A stretch of DNA of 64,000 nt from JAKIWV01 sp963773945 (GCA_963773945.1 CAVZDD010000003.1:372001-436000); one strand, 5' to 3'. Numbered from the stretch's first letter, positions 1 through 9,545 are shown. Numbers and translations are program-made. The notes: generated by a model from the sequence alone, not told the origin.

Positions 1-475
1 GCAGGCGTCGTTCGCGCAGTCCGGGTTCGACCAGCGTGAACGAAAACGCCTCCGCGGCGGCCGATTCGAACTCGAGCAACGTGGTGGGCGCATCGGGGAG
101 CGGAAGGTCGGCCGGCCACGGCACACTGGACGTGGGCAGGATCTTCAAGAGACCATGGCCGACCAGCTGGTTCAGGAAGAAGGCGACCGTGAAGACGCCG
201 AGCGCTCCTAGGGCGCCGGTGACCCAAACTAGCGTCCAGCGGCTCTGGAAGAGCAGGAGAGGGGAGTGAACCAGCGCGAGTACGGCCTCGACCCCGCCGT
301 TGAACAGCACCCAGACGAGAACGGTGGTCGCGAGCACGGCCCACAGAGCCAGGAACGTCGCCGCGAGCCGGAGCACAAGCCGGGGGGTCGATTTTCGAAA
401 GGCCACGAGCAGCCCCACCCCCGTCGCGATCCATACCCCGACGGGCAGGTACAGGAGCGCCGATGCCGCGCTCAC
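1..475 (-). CDS. M56/BlaR1-like membrane protein, 3' end outside window
   Basis: Partial protein read on the minus strand from GTG at 475. Three hydrophobic segments are visible: roughly residues 5-25, 34-58 and 72-92. They are followed by the motif AEAFSFTLVEPGLRERRL, which resembles the strand preceding the zinc-protease core of M56/BlaR1 proteins (a.sftlg..rP.v...). The HExxH site would lie beyond the window edge, so protease function is not shown. It starts 13 nt after the stop of the BlaI-like repressor gene, the classic blaI-blaR1 arrangement. In bacteria such pairs sense cell-envelope damage, and the signal in an archaeon is unknown. Confidence 0.6.
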   Translation of the reverse strand, partial: MSAASALLYLPVGVWIATGVGLLVAFRKSTPRLVLRLAATFLALWAVLATTVLVWVLFNGGVEAVLALVHSPLLLFQSRWTLVWVTGALGALGVFTVAFFLNQLVGHGLLKILPTSSVPWPADLPLPDAPTTLLEFESAAAEAFSFTLVEPGLRERRL

Positions 476-488
476 GGCGCCCCTCCCC

Positions 489-875
489 CTAGTCGAGGCC
501 GAGGCGCCGACGGAGTTCGCGCTCCTCGGCGGGATGCAGCTTCGAGAGTTCCTCGTTGAGGTGCACGACCCCGGAGGGCCCGAACATCCGGACGACGCCC
601 TTCACGAGATCGCTGAGATACCGATGCTCGAGATTGGGCGCGTATCGGTACACGTACCGCTCCCCGCCGCGGCACGTCTCGCGCCGCCGCCGGACAAGTC
701 CTTTGGCAAAGAGGCGTCCCAGGATGGTCGCGACCGTGGTGTACGCCACGTGCGTGCCCCGCTTCGCGAGGTCGGCCCGTATCCGGGCCGCGGGAGCCTC
801 TTCCAGGTCCCGTAGCGAGACCAGGACCTTCGACTCGAGTGCGCCGAGCAAGGGACTCTCCGAGTGAATCTGCAC
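489..875 (-). CDS. BlaI/MecI/CopY-family winged-helix repressor
   Basis: A 128-aa winged-helix transcriptional repressor, normal length for the BlaI/MecI/CopY family. The wHTH covers about residues 8-75, opening with ALESKVLVSL and carrying the recognition-helix pattern YTTVATILGRL. Residues 80-128 would form the dimerisation arm. Family members bind palindromic operators and are inactivated when a partner M56 membrane protease is triggered; such a partner-like gene follows directly. Start is GTG at 875. An inverted repeat sits 20-45 nt upstream (896-920) and could be its own operator. Family call is firm, ligand or signal unknown. Confidence 0.85.
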   Translation of the reverse strand: MQIHSESPLLGALESKVLVSLRDLEEAPAARIRADLAKRGTHVAYTTVATILGRLFAKGLVRRRRETCRGGERYVYRYAPNLEHRYLSDLVKGVVRMFGPSGVVHLNEELSKLHPAEERELRRRLGLD

Positions 876-895
876 GGGGGGGCACCTTAACCATT

Positions 896-920
896 ACCCG
901 TTCGAATGGTACGAACGGTA
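896..920. promoter_or_regulatory. Inverted repeat, candidate operator of the BlaI-like repressor
   Basis: CGTTCG at 899-904 and CGAACG at 912-917 form a perfect 6-bp inverted repeat with a 7-nt spacer. Allowing one bulged C, the arms extend to TACC-GTTCG and CGAACGGTA. A direct repeat GGTACG (908-913 and 917-922) overlaps it. It lies between the divergent repressor (start 875) and cystathionine beta-synthase (start 985) genes, where an autoregulatory site would be expected. Binding is inference. Confidence 0.4.
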
Positions 921-984
921 CGGTCAGCTCCATTCCGGATGCGGGGTAGAACCTACCCACAGATAAGCACCCTTAGGCGTTAAG

Positions 985-2412
985 GTGGGAATCGCCTCTG
1001 GGCGACGTGTGGCCGCTCCCCCGGGCTCCAATCCTCGCTCGATTCTCGACCTGATCGGGCACACGCCCCTGATCCCGCTGAACCGTGTCGCGAAAGGCTA
1101 CCCTTACCGGATCCTGGCCAAACTCGAGTATCTCAACCCCGGAGGGTCGGTCAAGGACCGGATCGGTCCCAGCATGGTCGATGCCGCCGAAGCGAAGGGA
1201 CTTCTCAAGCCCGGCGGAACGATCATCGAGGCGACCAGCGGGAACACGGGCGTCGGCCTTGCGTTGGTCGCTGCGGTACGAGGATACCACGCCGTATTCG
1301 TCATCCCGGACAAGATGAGCTCGGAGAAGATCCGCCTCCTCCGCGCCTTCGGCGCCCGGGTGGTAATCACGCCCAGCCAGCTGCCCCCGGACCACCCCAT
1401 GAGCCACTACTCGGTCGCCAAACGGCTCTCGAAGGAGATCCCGAATTCGTACTACCCGAACCAGTACCAGAATCCCGAGAATCCGGACGCCCACTACCGA
1501 ACGACCGCGCCGGAGATCGATACGGGGGCGGGAGAGTCGCTCTCGGCCGTCGTGGCGACGATCGGCACGGGCGGCACGATCAGCGGGATCGGGCGGTACT
1601 TCAAGGAACACCGGCCGTCGGTGAAGGTCATCGCGGTCGACCCGAAGGGGTCGATTCTCCAGCACTACTTCGAGACCCATGAGATGATCCGGGCCACGCC
1701 GTACAAGGTCGAAGGCATCGGGGAGGACATGATCCCCAGGACGGTAGACTTCCGCCAGATGGACGAGTTCGTCCAGGTCGACGATAAAGAATCCTTCCTC
1801 ATGGCCCGGCGATTGGCCCGGGAGGAGGGGTTGTTCGTCGGCGGCTCGTCGGGCTCCGCCGTGGCCGGCGCGCTCAAGTGGCTCGCCCGCCGGCCCATCC
1901 CCGAGGGCACGACGGTGGTCGTCCTCCTCCCGGACTCGGGCGACCGGTACCTGTCCAAGTTCTATTCCGACGAGTGGATGCGGGAGAATCGGTTCCTCGA
2001 CGAGGGCGCTACCGCGGGCGATCTCGTCCGGGGAAAGGACGTGGCGCCGGCGCTCGTCGCGGTCGAGCCGACCACGCTGGTTCGCGATGCGCTCGACCTG
2101 CTACAGCGCCACTCGATCTCTCAGTTGCCGGTCCTGGCGGGAAAGGAGAACGTCGGGAGCGTCGTGGAAGAGGAGATCTTGCGGGCCGTGCTCTCGGACC
2201 AGACGGTGGTCGAGCGGACCGTCACGGCGGTGATGGGCCCGACGTTCCCCGAGGTCCGCGAAGACGAACCGATCGGCGATGTACTGCGTCGGCTCAAGGA
2301 GATTCGGGCGCTATTGGTGCGAGACTCGACCAGCGGCCAGGTGCTGGGCCTGCTCACCCGGCATGACTTATTGACCTACCTTTCCGAGCGGGGGGCGCAG
2401 AATGCGGCTTGA
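985..2412 (+). CDS. Cystathionine beta-synthase with C-terminal CBS-domain pair
   Basis: PLP enzyme of fold type II, 475 aa, predicted to condense serine (or an activated serine) with homocysteine to cystathionine, first step of reverse transsulfuration. PLP-binding Lys57 lies in GGSVKDR and the phosphate/substrate loop SGNTG is at 85-89. The stretch QYQNPENPDAHYRTTAPEI is typical of CBS-type enzymes. Residues about 340-470 form two CBS repeats, which usually bind adenosyl ligands and tune activity. GTG start at 985, preceded by an AGATAAG TATA-like box at about 961-967, so the mRNA may be leaderless. The next gene overlaps its end by 11 nt. A cysteine synthase activity cannot be excluded. 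Confidence 0.88.
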   Translation: MGIASGRRVAAPPGSNPRSILDLIGHTPLIPLNRVAKGYPYRILAKLEYLNPGGSVKDRIGPSMVDAAEAKGLLKPGGTIIEATSGNTGVGLALVAAVRGYHAVFVIPDKMSSEKIRLLRAFGARVVITPSQLPPDHPMSHYSVAKRLSKEIPNSYYPNQYQNPENPDAHYRTTAPEIDTGAGESLSAVVATIGTGGTISGIGRYFKEHRPSVKVIAVDPKGSILQHYFETHEMIRATPYKVEGIGEDMIPRTVDFRQMDEFVQVDDKESFLMARRLAREEGLFVGGSSGSAVAGALKWLARRPIPEGTTVVVLLPDSGDRYLSKFYSDEWMRENRFLDEGATAGDLVRGKDVAPALVAVEPTTLVRDALDLLQRHSISQLPVLAGKENVGSVVEEEILRAVLSDQTVVERTVTAVMGPTFPEVREDEPIGDVLRRLKEIRALLVRDSTSGQVLGLLTRHDLLTYLSERGAQNAA

Positions 2413-3547
2413 TACTCGACTCGTCCACACGGGCGGGGGCCCCGACCCCCAGACCGGGGCGGTTAACGTGCCGCTGTACCTCTCCAGCACGTTCGAGCAG
2501 ACGGCACCAAACGAGAACCGGGGCTACGTCTACTCCCGTACCTCCAACCCCACGCGCACCTCGCTCGAGAGCGCCCTCGCGGACCTGGAAAGCGGACGAC
2601 GCGGCCTCGCTTTCTCCTCTGGCTTGGGCGCGCTCGCGACCCTTCTCGAGGACCTTCCGTCGGGCCAGCGGATCGTCGCCGGCGACGACCTCTACGGAGG
2701 AACGTGGCGGTTGTTCGACCACCACCGTCGCCAGTTCGGCCTTTCGGTCAGGTATGTGGACCCCACCTCAGTCGAGGCGTTCGCCGCCGCCTTGGACGCG
2801 GAGCCGACCGCCGTGGTGTACCTGGAGACGCCCACGAACCCGCTGATGAAGCTCACCGACCTCGCGGCGGTGAGCGCCCTCGCGCATCGCCACGGGGCGC
2901 GCGTGGTCGTCGACAACACGTTCGCGAGCCCCGTCTTCCAGCGCCCCTTGGAGCTCGGAGCGGACCTCGTCCTTCACTCCACGACCAAGTACCTCGGGGG
3001 CCACTCGGACCTGATCGGCGGGGCGCTGATCGCCGCCGACCCGACTTGGGGGGAGCGCCTCGCCTGGCTGCAGAACGCCGTGGGCGCCGTGCCCGGACCC
3101 GTCGACTGCTTCCTGGTGCTGCGGGGGATCCGAACGCTCGGGGTCCGGATGCGTGCGCACGACCGAAACGGGATCGAGGTGGCGCGGATCCTTGAGAAGT
3201 CCCGGAAGGTCTCGGCCGTCCATTATCCGGGACTTCCGTCCCATCCTCAGGCCGAGCTGGCCCGTCGCCAGATGTCGGGCTTCGGCGGCATGGTCAGCTT
3301 CGACCTGAAGGGCGGCGAGCGGGCCGCCCGGCGGTTCCTCAGGGCGGTCAAGATCTTCACGCTCGCCGAGAGCCTGGGTGGCGTAGAATCCCTCGCCGAA
3401 CACCCGGCCTCGATGACCCACGCCAGCGTCCCCGCGGCGGAACGGGCGGCGCGGGGGATCGGCGATGGACTCGTCCGGCTCTCCTGCGGCATCGAGGACC
3501 GTCGCGACCTTGTCGCCGACGTGACCCGCGGACTCCGGGCGGTGTGA
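2402..3547 (+). CDS. Cystathionine gamma-synthase/gamma-lyase family PLP enzyme
   Basis: A 381-aa Cys/Met-metabolism PLP enzyme. It shows the family's YSRTSNPTR motif, the cofactor-stacking region SSGLGAL, and the PLP lysine Lys196 in STTKYLGGHSD. Full length for MetB/MetC/CGL proteins (380-400 aa). Its ATG lies inside the 3' end of the cystathionine beta-synthase gene, so the two are co-translated. With that partner the likely role is gamma-lyase (cystathionine to cysteine). Gamma-synthase or beta-lyase activity cannot be told apart by sequence alone. The cysteinyl-tRNA synthetase gene follows after 1 nt, tying cysteine production to its use. Confidence 0.87.
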   Translation: MRLDTRLVHTGGGPDPQTGAVNVPLYLSSTFEQTAPNENRGYVYSRTSNPTRTSLESALADLESGRRGLAFSSGLGALATLLEDLPSGQRIVAGDDLYGGTWRLFDHHRRQFGLSVRYVDPTSVEAFAAALDAEPTAVVYLETPTNPLMKLTDLAAVSALAHRHGARVVVDNTFASPVFQRPLELGADLVLHSTTKYLGGHSDLIGGALIAADPTWGERLAWLQNAVGAVPGPVDCFLVLRGIRTLGVRMRAHDRNGIEVARILEKSRKVSAVHYPGLPSHPQAELARRQMSGFGGMVSFDLKGGERAARRFLRAVKIFTLAESLGGVESLAEHPASMTHASVPAAERAARGIGDGLVRLSCGIEDRRDLVADVTRGLRAV

Positions 3548-3548
3548 C

Positions 3549-5000
3549 GTGGTGCGCCCCTTCCGGGTCTACGACACCCTGTCCGGCGAGGTGCGTCCGT
3601 TCGTTCCGCGGGTCAGCCCCCGGGTCGGTCTCTTCGTCTGCGGGCAGACGCCGTACGCCGAGGCCCATCTCGGACACGGTCGCAACGCCGTCACGTTTGA
3701 CGTCGTGGCGCGTGCGCTACGCCGCTGGGGGTACCATGTGTTCTACGTCCAGAACGTGACGAACATCGATGACCGCCTCATCGCCCGCGGGCAGGGCGAG
3801 GGGCGCGACCCGCTCGAGCTAGCCGAGTTCCATTTCCAGGGTTGGCTCCGGTCGATGGACCAGCTCGACGCCCGCGCGGTGAACCTCTACCCGTTCGCTA
3901 CCGATTACGTTCCCGAGATCATTGCCCAGGTGTCGGCGCTCATCGACCGGGGGTTCGCCTACGTCGTCGACGGAGACGTGTACTACGAGGTCGCGAAGTT
4001 CCCGGATTACGGCCGGCTCTCCGGGCAGCGCATCGAGGCGTTGCGGCCCGGTGCTCGCGTGGAACCCGACCCCAAGAAGCGGGCGCCGGAGGACTTCGCG
4101 GTCTGGAAGTCGACCAAGCCCGGCGAACCGACGTGGCCGAGCCCGTGGGGCCCGGGCCGCCCGGGGTGGCACATCGAAGATACGGCGATCACCGCCCGCC
4201 TGCTCGGCGAGCAGTACGACATTCACGGCGGCGGGTCGGACCTCAAGTTTCCCCATCACGAAGCCGAGATCGCCCAGGCCGAAGGTGCCTCGGGAGAGAA
4301 ACCGCTGGTGAACTACTGGATGCACGGCGGCATGCTGCAGATGCAGGGCGAGAAGATGGCCAAGTCCGTCGGCAACGTCGCCAGCCTGGACGAGGGCATC
4401 CGAAAGGTGGGCCCGGACGTGCTTCGGTTCTTCTACCTCAATGCGAACTACCGGAGTCCGCTCAATTTCGAGCCGGGGAAGAGCCTCGAAGAGGCCCGGG
4501 AGGGGTACGCGACCCTCGCCACGCCCTACCGCCATTTGCGGGAGGAGCTGCTGCGAGGCGGCCTCACGCGCCCGGGTCGAGAACTGCCCGTGGAGGTCGC
4601 CAAGACCTCGACCGAGCTCCCGATCCGGCTCGACGAGATCCTCGCGGAGGATTTCCAGACCCGGGAGGCCATCGCGGCCCTCTTCGGCTGGGGCCGCCTG
4701 TTGAACGAGTGGTCCTCGAAGCTCGGCGCACTGTCCGGCGCCGCGCTCGTCACCCTCGGCGCGCCCTACCGGTGGGCGACCGAGGTTCTCGGACTATTCC
4801 CGGAGCGCTCCAGTGCCAAGGCCCCGGCCGAGTTCGGCGCCCTGGTCCAGCTCGCGATCGACGCCCGGGGGCGGGCCCGGGCACGGGGAGACTTCGGCGA
4901 GGCGGACCAGGTCCGCCAGGCGCTGCTCCAGGCCGGGATCGTGCTCGAGGACCAGGGAACCGAGACCCGCTGGCAGTGGAAACGGGACGGCGTCGGGTGA
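3549..5000 (+). CDS. cysS: Cysteinyl-tRNA synthetase
   Basis: Class Ia aminoacyl-tRNA synthetase, 483 aa, charging tRNA-Cys with cysteine. The HIGH-type motif is HLGH at 39-42, the zinc-binding Cys30 sits in VCGQTPY, and the KMSKS loop is KMAKS at 269-273. The zinc-ligand segment GGSDLKFPHHEAEIAQ is also present. Length fits the family. GTG start at 3549 lies 1 nt after the gamma-lyase stop, and the downstream dehydrogenase overlaps its stop by 4 nt (GTGA at 4997). The gene is therefore inside a four-gene operon, consistent with direct charging rather than the Sep-tRNA route used by many methanogens. Confidence 0.95.
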   Translation: MVRPFRVYDTLSGEVRPFVPRVSPRVGLFVCGQTPYAEAHLGHGRNAVTFDVVARALRRWGYHVFYVQNVTNIDDRLIARGQGEGRDPLELAEFHFQGWLRSMDQLDARAVNLYPFATDYVPEIIAQVSALIDRGFAYVVDGDVYYEVAKFPDYGRLSGQRIEALRPGARVEPDPKKRAPEDFAVWKSTKPGEPTWPSPWGPGRPGWHIEDTAITARLLGEQYDIHGGGSDLKFPHHEAEIAQAEGASGEKPLVNYWMHGGMLQMQGEKMAKSVGNVASLDEGIRKVGPDVLRFFYLNANYRSPLNFEPGKSLEEAREGYATLATPYRHLREELLRGGLTRPGRELPVEVAKTSTELPIRLDEILAEDFQTREAIAALFGWGRLLNEWSSKLGALSGAALVTLGAPYRWATEVLGLFPERSSAKAPAEFGALVQLAIDARGRARARGDFGEADQVRQALLQAGIVLEDQGTETRWQWKRDGVG

Positions 5001-6043
5001 GGGGACTCGGTTTCTCTGCGCACGGCGGACTCGACAAGGTCGGCTGGGTCGACGTGCCCCCGCCCGAGCCTGGTCCCGGTGAAGTGCGCGTCCGAGTTCA
5101 TGCCGCGGCCTTCAATCGGCTCGACCGGTTCGTGCTGGAAGGGATTCCGGGGGTTCCGGTCGCACTCCCCCATGTGTTGGGGTCGGACGCCTCCGGCGTG
5201 GTTGACCGGGTGGGCGACGGCGTCACCGAAGTCGTGCCCGGCGCGGAAGTCCTGGTCAACCCGGGCCTCTGGGACGGTACCTGTGAGTACTGTCGTGTGG
5301 GCCAGGAATCGCTCTGCCGTAACTATCGGATCCTGGGCGAGCATACCCAGGGCTCGGCGACCGAGTTCGTCGTCGTTCCCCCGCGGAATATCTACGCTAA
5401 GCCGCCGGCGTGGAGCTGGGCGCAGGCGGCCGCGGCCCCCCTCGTGTTCCAGACCGCGTGGCGAGCGCTTCGGACCGTCGGCGACGTCCGTCCAGGAGAG
5501 ACGGTCGCGATCATTGGGGCCGGCGGCGCGGTCGCTCCCGCCGCCATTCAGGTGGCCCATCGGCTCGGTGCGCGGGTCGTCGTGGTCGGTCGAACCGCGG
5601 AGAAGGTCGAACGCGCGGTGGCCCTGGGCGCCGAGGCCGGCCTCGTCGTGAAGGCCGAGAAGTCCCACGAACGGCTGCTCTGGGAGTGGAGCAACAAGCG
5701 CGGAATCGATGTGATCTTCGATTCGGCCGGCGCGGACACCGTCCCCCGGTCCCTCCGGGCCCTGGCCCGGGGGGGGCGACTGGTCGTCATCGGAGCCACG
5801 GAAGGCCCGAAAGTCGAACTGGACCTGCGGACGCTTTTCTGGCGTCAGGCGTCGATCCGGGGGAGCACCATGGCCAGCCGGGCCGAGTTCGATGCGGTCT
5901 ACGCGGAACTGGCGGGGGGACGCCTGCGTCCGATCGTGGACTCCGAATGGGATTGGAACCGGGGGGTCGAAGCGTTCCACCATTTGGGGGCGCCCGAGGT
6001 CTTCGGAAAGGTGGTCCTCCGGACCGTCGGACCCAGTAGCTGA
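4997..6043 (+). CDS. Zinc-binding medium-chain dehydrogenase (quinone oxidoreductase-like)
   Basis: MDR-superfamily oxidoreductase of 348 aa using NAD(P)H. The N-terminal GroES-like domain has a structural-zinc cysteine set (CEYCRVGQESLC). The usual catalytic-zinc Cys and His are not seen: the segment reads AAFNRLDRFV and HVLGSDASG, as in quinone oxidoreductase/crotonyl-CoA reductase-like members. The Rossmann glycine motif is AIIGAGGAVAPAA. GTG start at 4997 overlaps the cysS stop (GTGA). The same reading frame stays open far upstream into cysS, but that extension encodes nothing family-like. The substrate is unknown and its place in a cysteine operon is not explained. Confidence 0.8.
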   Translation: MRGLGFSAHGGLDKVGWVDVPPPEPGPGEVRVRVHAAAFNRLDRFVLEGIPGVPVALPHVLGSDASGVVDRVGDGVTEVVPGAEVLVNPGLWDGTCEYCRVGQESLCRNYRILGEHTQGSATEFVVVPPRNIYAKPPAWSWAQAAAAPLVFQTAWRALRTVGDVRPGETVAIIGAGGAVAPAAIQVAHRLGARVVVVGRTAEKVERAVALGAEAGLVVKAEKSHERLLWEWSNKRGIDVIFDSAGADTVPRSLRALARGGRLVVIGATEGPKVELDLRTLFWRQASIRGSTMASRAEFDAVYAELAGGRLRPIVDSEWDWNRGVEAFHHLGAPEVFGKVVLRTVGPSS

Positions 6044-6104
6044 CCACGCCGGTCGACCCGGTTTCACCTCGGCCGGCCGCTGCCGGCGGTTTTGCGTGGG
6101 ATTC

Positions 6105-6116
6105 ATTTTTATACCG
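6105..6116 (+). promoter_or_regulatory. TATA-like box for the surface-protein gene
   Basis: TTTTTATACC lies about 70-80 nt before the GTG at 6185. This leaves a leader of roughly 45 nt containing the purine-rich GGGGG just ahead of the start. Match by eye only. Confidence 0.45.
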
Positions 6117-6184
6117 GGACCTTCCAATCTAAAGCCTACGGACCGTCACCGGTCCATTTGCGTCAGTGGAAATGGGGGCCAGTC

Positions 6185-9100
6185 GTGAAGTTTAACGTAG
6201 GAAATCGTGTGGCGGTCGCCTTTGTTCTAGGAATTCTGGTTCTGAGCTCTCTCGCGCTTCTGGTCGTCATCGCTCCTCCGGCCGCGCATCCCTCGACGGC
6301 CGGATCGAGCCCGGGCGGGCTCCGGTCCGCGGCAACCTATGGCCACGGGGACCTGATCGTCACTCGCCGGCCAAACCGTCGTACTCACCCCCGGTACCAC
6401 GGGTTCTTCCACCTACTACGAAGCGGGTAACATTTCGGTCCATGCCGGCGGCAAACTCATCATCGAAAACCTGACGATCGACTGGGTGCAGTTTATCGGC
6501 ACCTCGGGCACGATCGCCCAGCGCCTCGCCAACGTGTTCTGGTTCAGCGATGCCGGAACTACCACCCTCTACAATTCCACGATCACCACCGACCCCTACG
6601 TCTTGAACGCCTTCGCCAAGCTCAACGTCTCGGTGACCGGCGAACTCGTCGTCTCGGCGCACAGCGCCTTCGAGTTCCCCGGATGGGTCACCGTGAGCGC
6701 CGGAGGCAGCCTCTTCTTCAACGACAGCACCAGCACGAACAACCCCCAGATCACCGCCGGAACGGTCAACTCGGCCATCGCCTACGATGAGGCCTGGTCC
6801 CCGGCACTCCAGACGGTCGGTGGCGGACAGATCTTCCTCGGCGACAGCATCGTCGAGAATTACTACGCCGACAATTACGGCGCGAACGGCGTCCCGGGCC
6901 CCCAAATGGTGGGGAACAACGAGACCCAGACCCCGGATTACAATTGGGGCGGTTTCGGCTTCGCTCCGCCGGTCGCCGAAGGCATCGCCCAGGGATATGC
7001 CTGGGAAAAGCAACCAATCGCGAGCGGCATCCTCCAGATCGGCTACGTCACCTTCGCGTCCTACACCGCTCCCGCCGGGAGCACCTTCTCGTACCAAGGA
7101 ACGGCCTACCCGCTCGGGTCGATCAACTTCGGCCTCGCCCCTGGGGGGACCCTCATCGACGTCCCGCTCGGAGCATCGGCCATCGCTGCCGTCAACGCGG
7201 CCGGCGGCGCGGCGCCCTTCCTGCAGAACAGCGGCCAGTTCGGGACCGCCTCCGCGGAGTCCGCGGCCTTCAACTTCGGCATCAGCGACGTGAACATCAC
7301 GAGCTTCCAGGTCATTCTCTACCCCGAGTTCCAGTTCAACATCACCGCGAGCGGCGCCGGTTCCCAGATCACCGCCGCCGACAGCACCCTCGGCATCAAC
7401 TTCGCCGCCGTACCGGGGACGCCGGTCGCCCTCGGAACCCCGCCGCCGACACCGTGGGATTCCCAGAAGCTCCTGGTTTCGGGAGGCGCCAACGCCTACC
7501 TCGGGAACATCACGGTCCTCGGGACCCCCTTCCAGCCATTCAACGACTCCTCCGCCGTCATCCCGTCGGGGACGAGCCAGGCGTACTTCTACCAGTGGCT
7601 CAAGGTTCCGATCACCGGTGGCCGGAACGCCATCCCGGTGGCGAACGGGTCGACCGTCCCCGTCTACGCTGGCTCTAACGCCACCCTGGCCGCCACCGTC
7701 CTGGGCCTCAATGACCTGGCCAGCACCGACCCGATCCTCGCAACTTACGTCTCGGACGCCCTTGCCGCGCGCGGGCTTGCTCCCTCGGTGTCCGGCGGCG
7801 AAGGCGTCTCCTGGAGCATGCTCCTCTCCACCATCGTGGAGAGTTCGTTGCTGCCCACGGGTCAGTTCGTCGGGGTGTACAACGTCACGGTCACCGTCCC
7901 GCCCGGCCTGCCCGGCGAGGTCACCACGGTTGCCGCGTCCCTCACACCGTATCCCCAGGTCGTCACCCCGGGGTTCCCCTCGACCTCACCTCCGGCGGCC
8001 TTCCCCAACTACGAGGCCATCCTGGGCCTGTCGAGCATCCAGTCCCTGGTCCTTAGTGTAGCGAATACGACGGTGGCGATTGGCCAGACCCTTGTGATCA
8101 ACGCCACCATCCAGAACCTCGGTACTGCTCCGACCAATAACTACACGGTCGAACTCACCTACCCCGAGCTCGCGGGCAACATCATAGTCGCGACCTCGGG
8201 GCACATCACCGCCCCGATCGCCGCGGGCGCGACCAAGGTCGTGCCGCTGACCTGGCTGGTCAACGAGACCGTCACCGGGCTTCAGGACAAGGCCCAATTC
8301 GTGGTGAGCTTCGGCGTGACGGCGATCTGGAACGGGGGCCTGCCGGATGGCGGCACGAACTCGACCTCGATTGCCATCACCATCACCCCCGCCTTCATCT
8401 CGATCAGCTACACGCTGCCGACGGGGAAGCTGCCCACCAATACCAACACCATCGATTCCTCTGGCGTCGCGACCTTCGCCGGGAAGGGCGCCGCTACGCT
8501 CACGGTGCTGGCGGTCCGGGGCACCTCGAGCTACGTCCTTGCGGTGTACTCCCCGATCACCAGCGGCACGACTTTCGAGACCGACCTCAACGCCGTCTCG
8601 GGCATGACGCCGGGCGACACCTACGTCATCTGGCTTCAGGTGACCTACAACGATAGGACCTTCACGCAGTCGTACAGCCCCGGCCTCACCGTCGCGGGCA
8701 GCACGAGCTCGAACTTCCTGCTGACGAAAATCCTCGGTATCCCGCTCTGGATCTGGCTCGTCATCGCCGCCGGTATCATCGTCGCCGTCCTGGGCGTCAT
8801 GTTCGGGCTGGGCCGGTTCGCTCGCGGCCGACTCGTCGAATGCGGCGAGTGCGGGAACCTCATCCCGGAGGACGCCACCGTGTGTCCGAAGTGCGGGGCC
8901 GAGTTCGAGACCGACCTCGTCCGCTGCAGTCGCTGTGGCTCCACGATCCCCTCGTCCTCGGCTGTCTGTCCGGAGTGCGCCGCGACGCTGCTCGCCCGGG
9001 CCGGCCCGGAGAACGCCGATCCGGAGCGCCAGAGCTACGCCGACTTCGTCGAGCGGTTCCGTACCGAAGCCAAGAAGGAACTCGGGCAGAATTACAGCGA

Positions 9101-9545
9101 GGGGGCGTTCTGGGACTGGTGGAAGCGCCAGCCGAGCTACGTCTCGTTCAACCAGTGGCGCCTCCAGCAGGCGCAGGGCACCCGGACCGGCATGACCGCC
9201 CCGGTCATGACCGAGGCCGACGACCGCGACGTGACGACCGCGACGGCTCCGAAGCGCCCACCCTCCGGTGGCGCCCCGCCCGCCGGAGGGGCCGCCGCCT
9301 CCACGGGGAGGGCTCCCGCGTCCCGGACACCCCCGGCCACCCGCACCGCTCCGGCCGCCGCGGCGGCACCCGCCAGCCCGGCCGCCTATGTCCCCGCTCC
9401 GCAGCCCGCCGCCGCTCCGACGATGTCCGGCGCGGCGCCCGCCATGCCGGCGGGCGCTTCGGGTATGAAGAACTGCCCCAACTGCGGCAAGCAGATCAAC
9501 GCGGACTTCCTCGTCTGTCCGTTCTGCGGTTCCGTGACCGGGTAA
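6185..9545 (+). CDS. Large surface protein with TM anchor and cytoplasmic zinc ribbons (frameshift near 6362)
   Basis: The N-terminus (GTG 6185) gives a signal-peptide-like segment with hydrophobic core AVAFVLGILVLSSLALLVVI. Its frame runs off at 6358-6362, and the rest continues in another frame from about 6363 to 9545. One extra base, or two missing, joins GDLIV to LAGQTVVLTPGT into one protein of about 1119 aa. The exported part is Ser/Thr/Asn-rich with beta-strand, CARDB-like stretches. A single TM segment (IPLWIWLVIAAGIIVAVLGV, at about 8737-8796) is followed by two CxxC-CxxC zinc ribbons, a conserved-looking YADFVERF...WWKRQPSYVSFNQW segment, an Ala/Pro linker and a third zinc ribbon at the end. 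Function unknown. An S-layer-associated sensor or scaffold is a guess. Confidence 0.7.

Noticed and set aside
2402..3547. Naming the gene strictly metB or metC
   Set aside because: Gamma-synthase, gamma-lyase and beta-lyase share all visible motifs; context favours gamma-lyase but does not prove it.
3842..4996. Upstream extension of the dehydrogenase frame through cysS
   Set aside because: It overlaps cysS almost entirely and encodes Arg/Pro-rich shadow sequence. The GTGA overlap at 4997 gives a normal full-length enzyme.
9240..9460. Repetitive Ala/Pro coding stretch looking like a tandem repeat
   Set aside because: Only a low-complexity protein linker in the zinc-ribbon surface protein; no regular DNA repeat unit.
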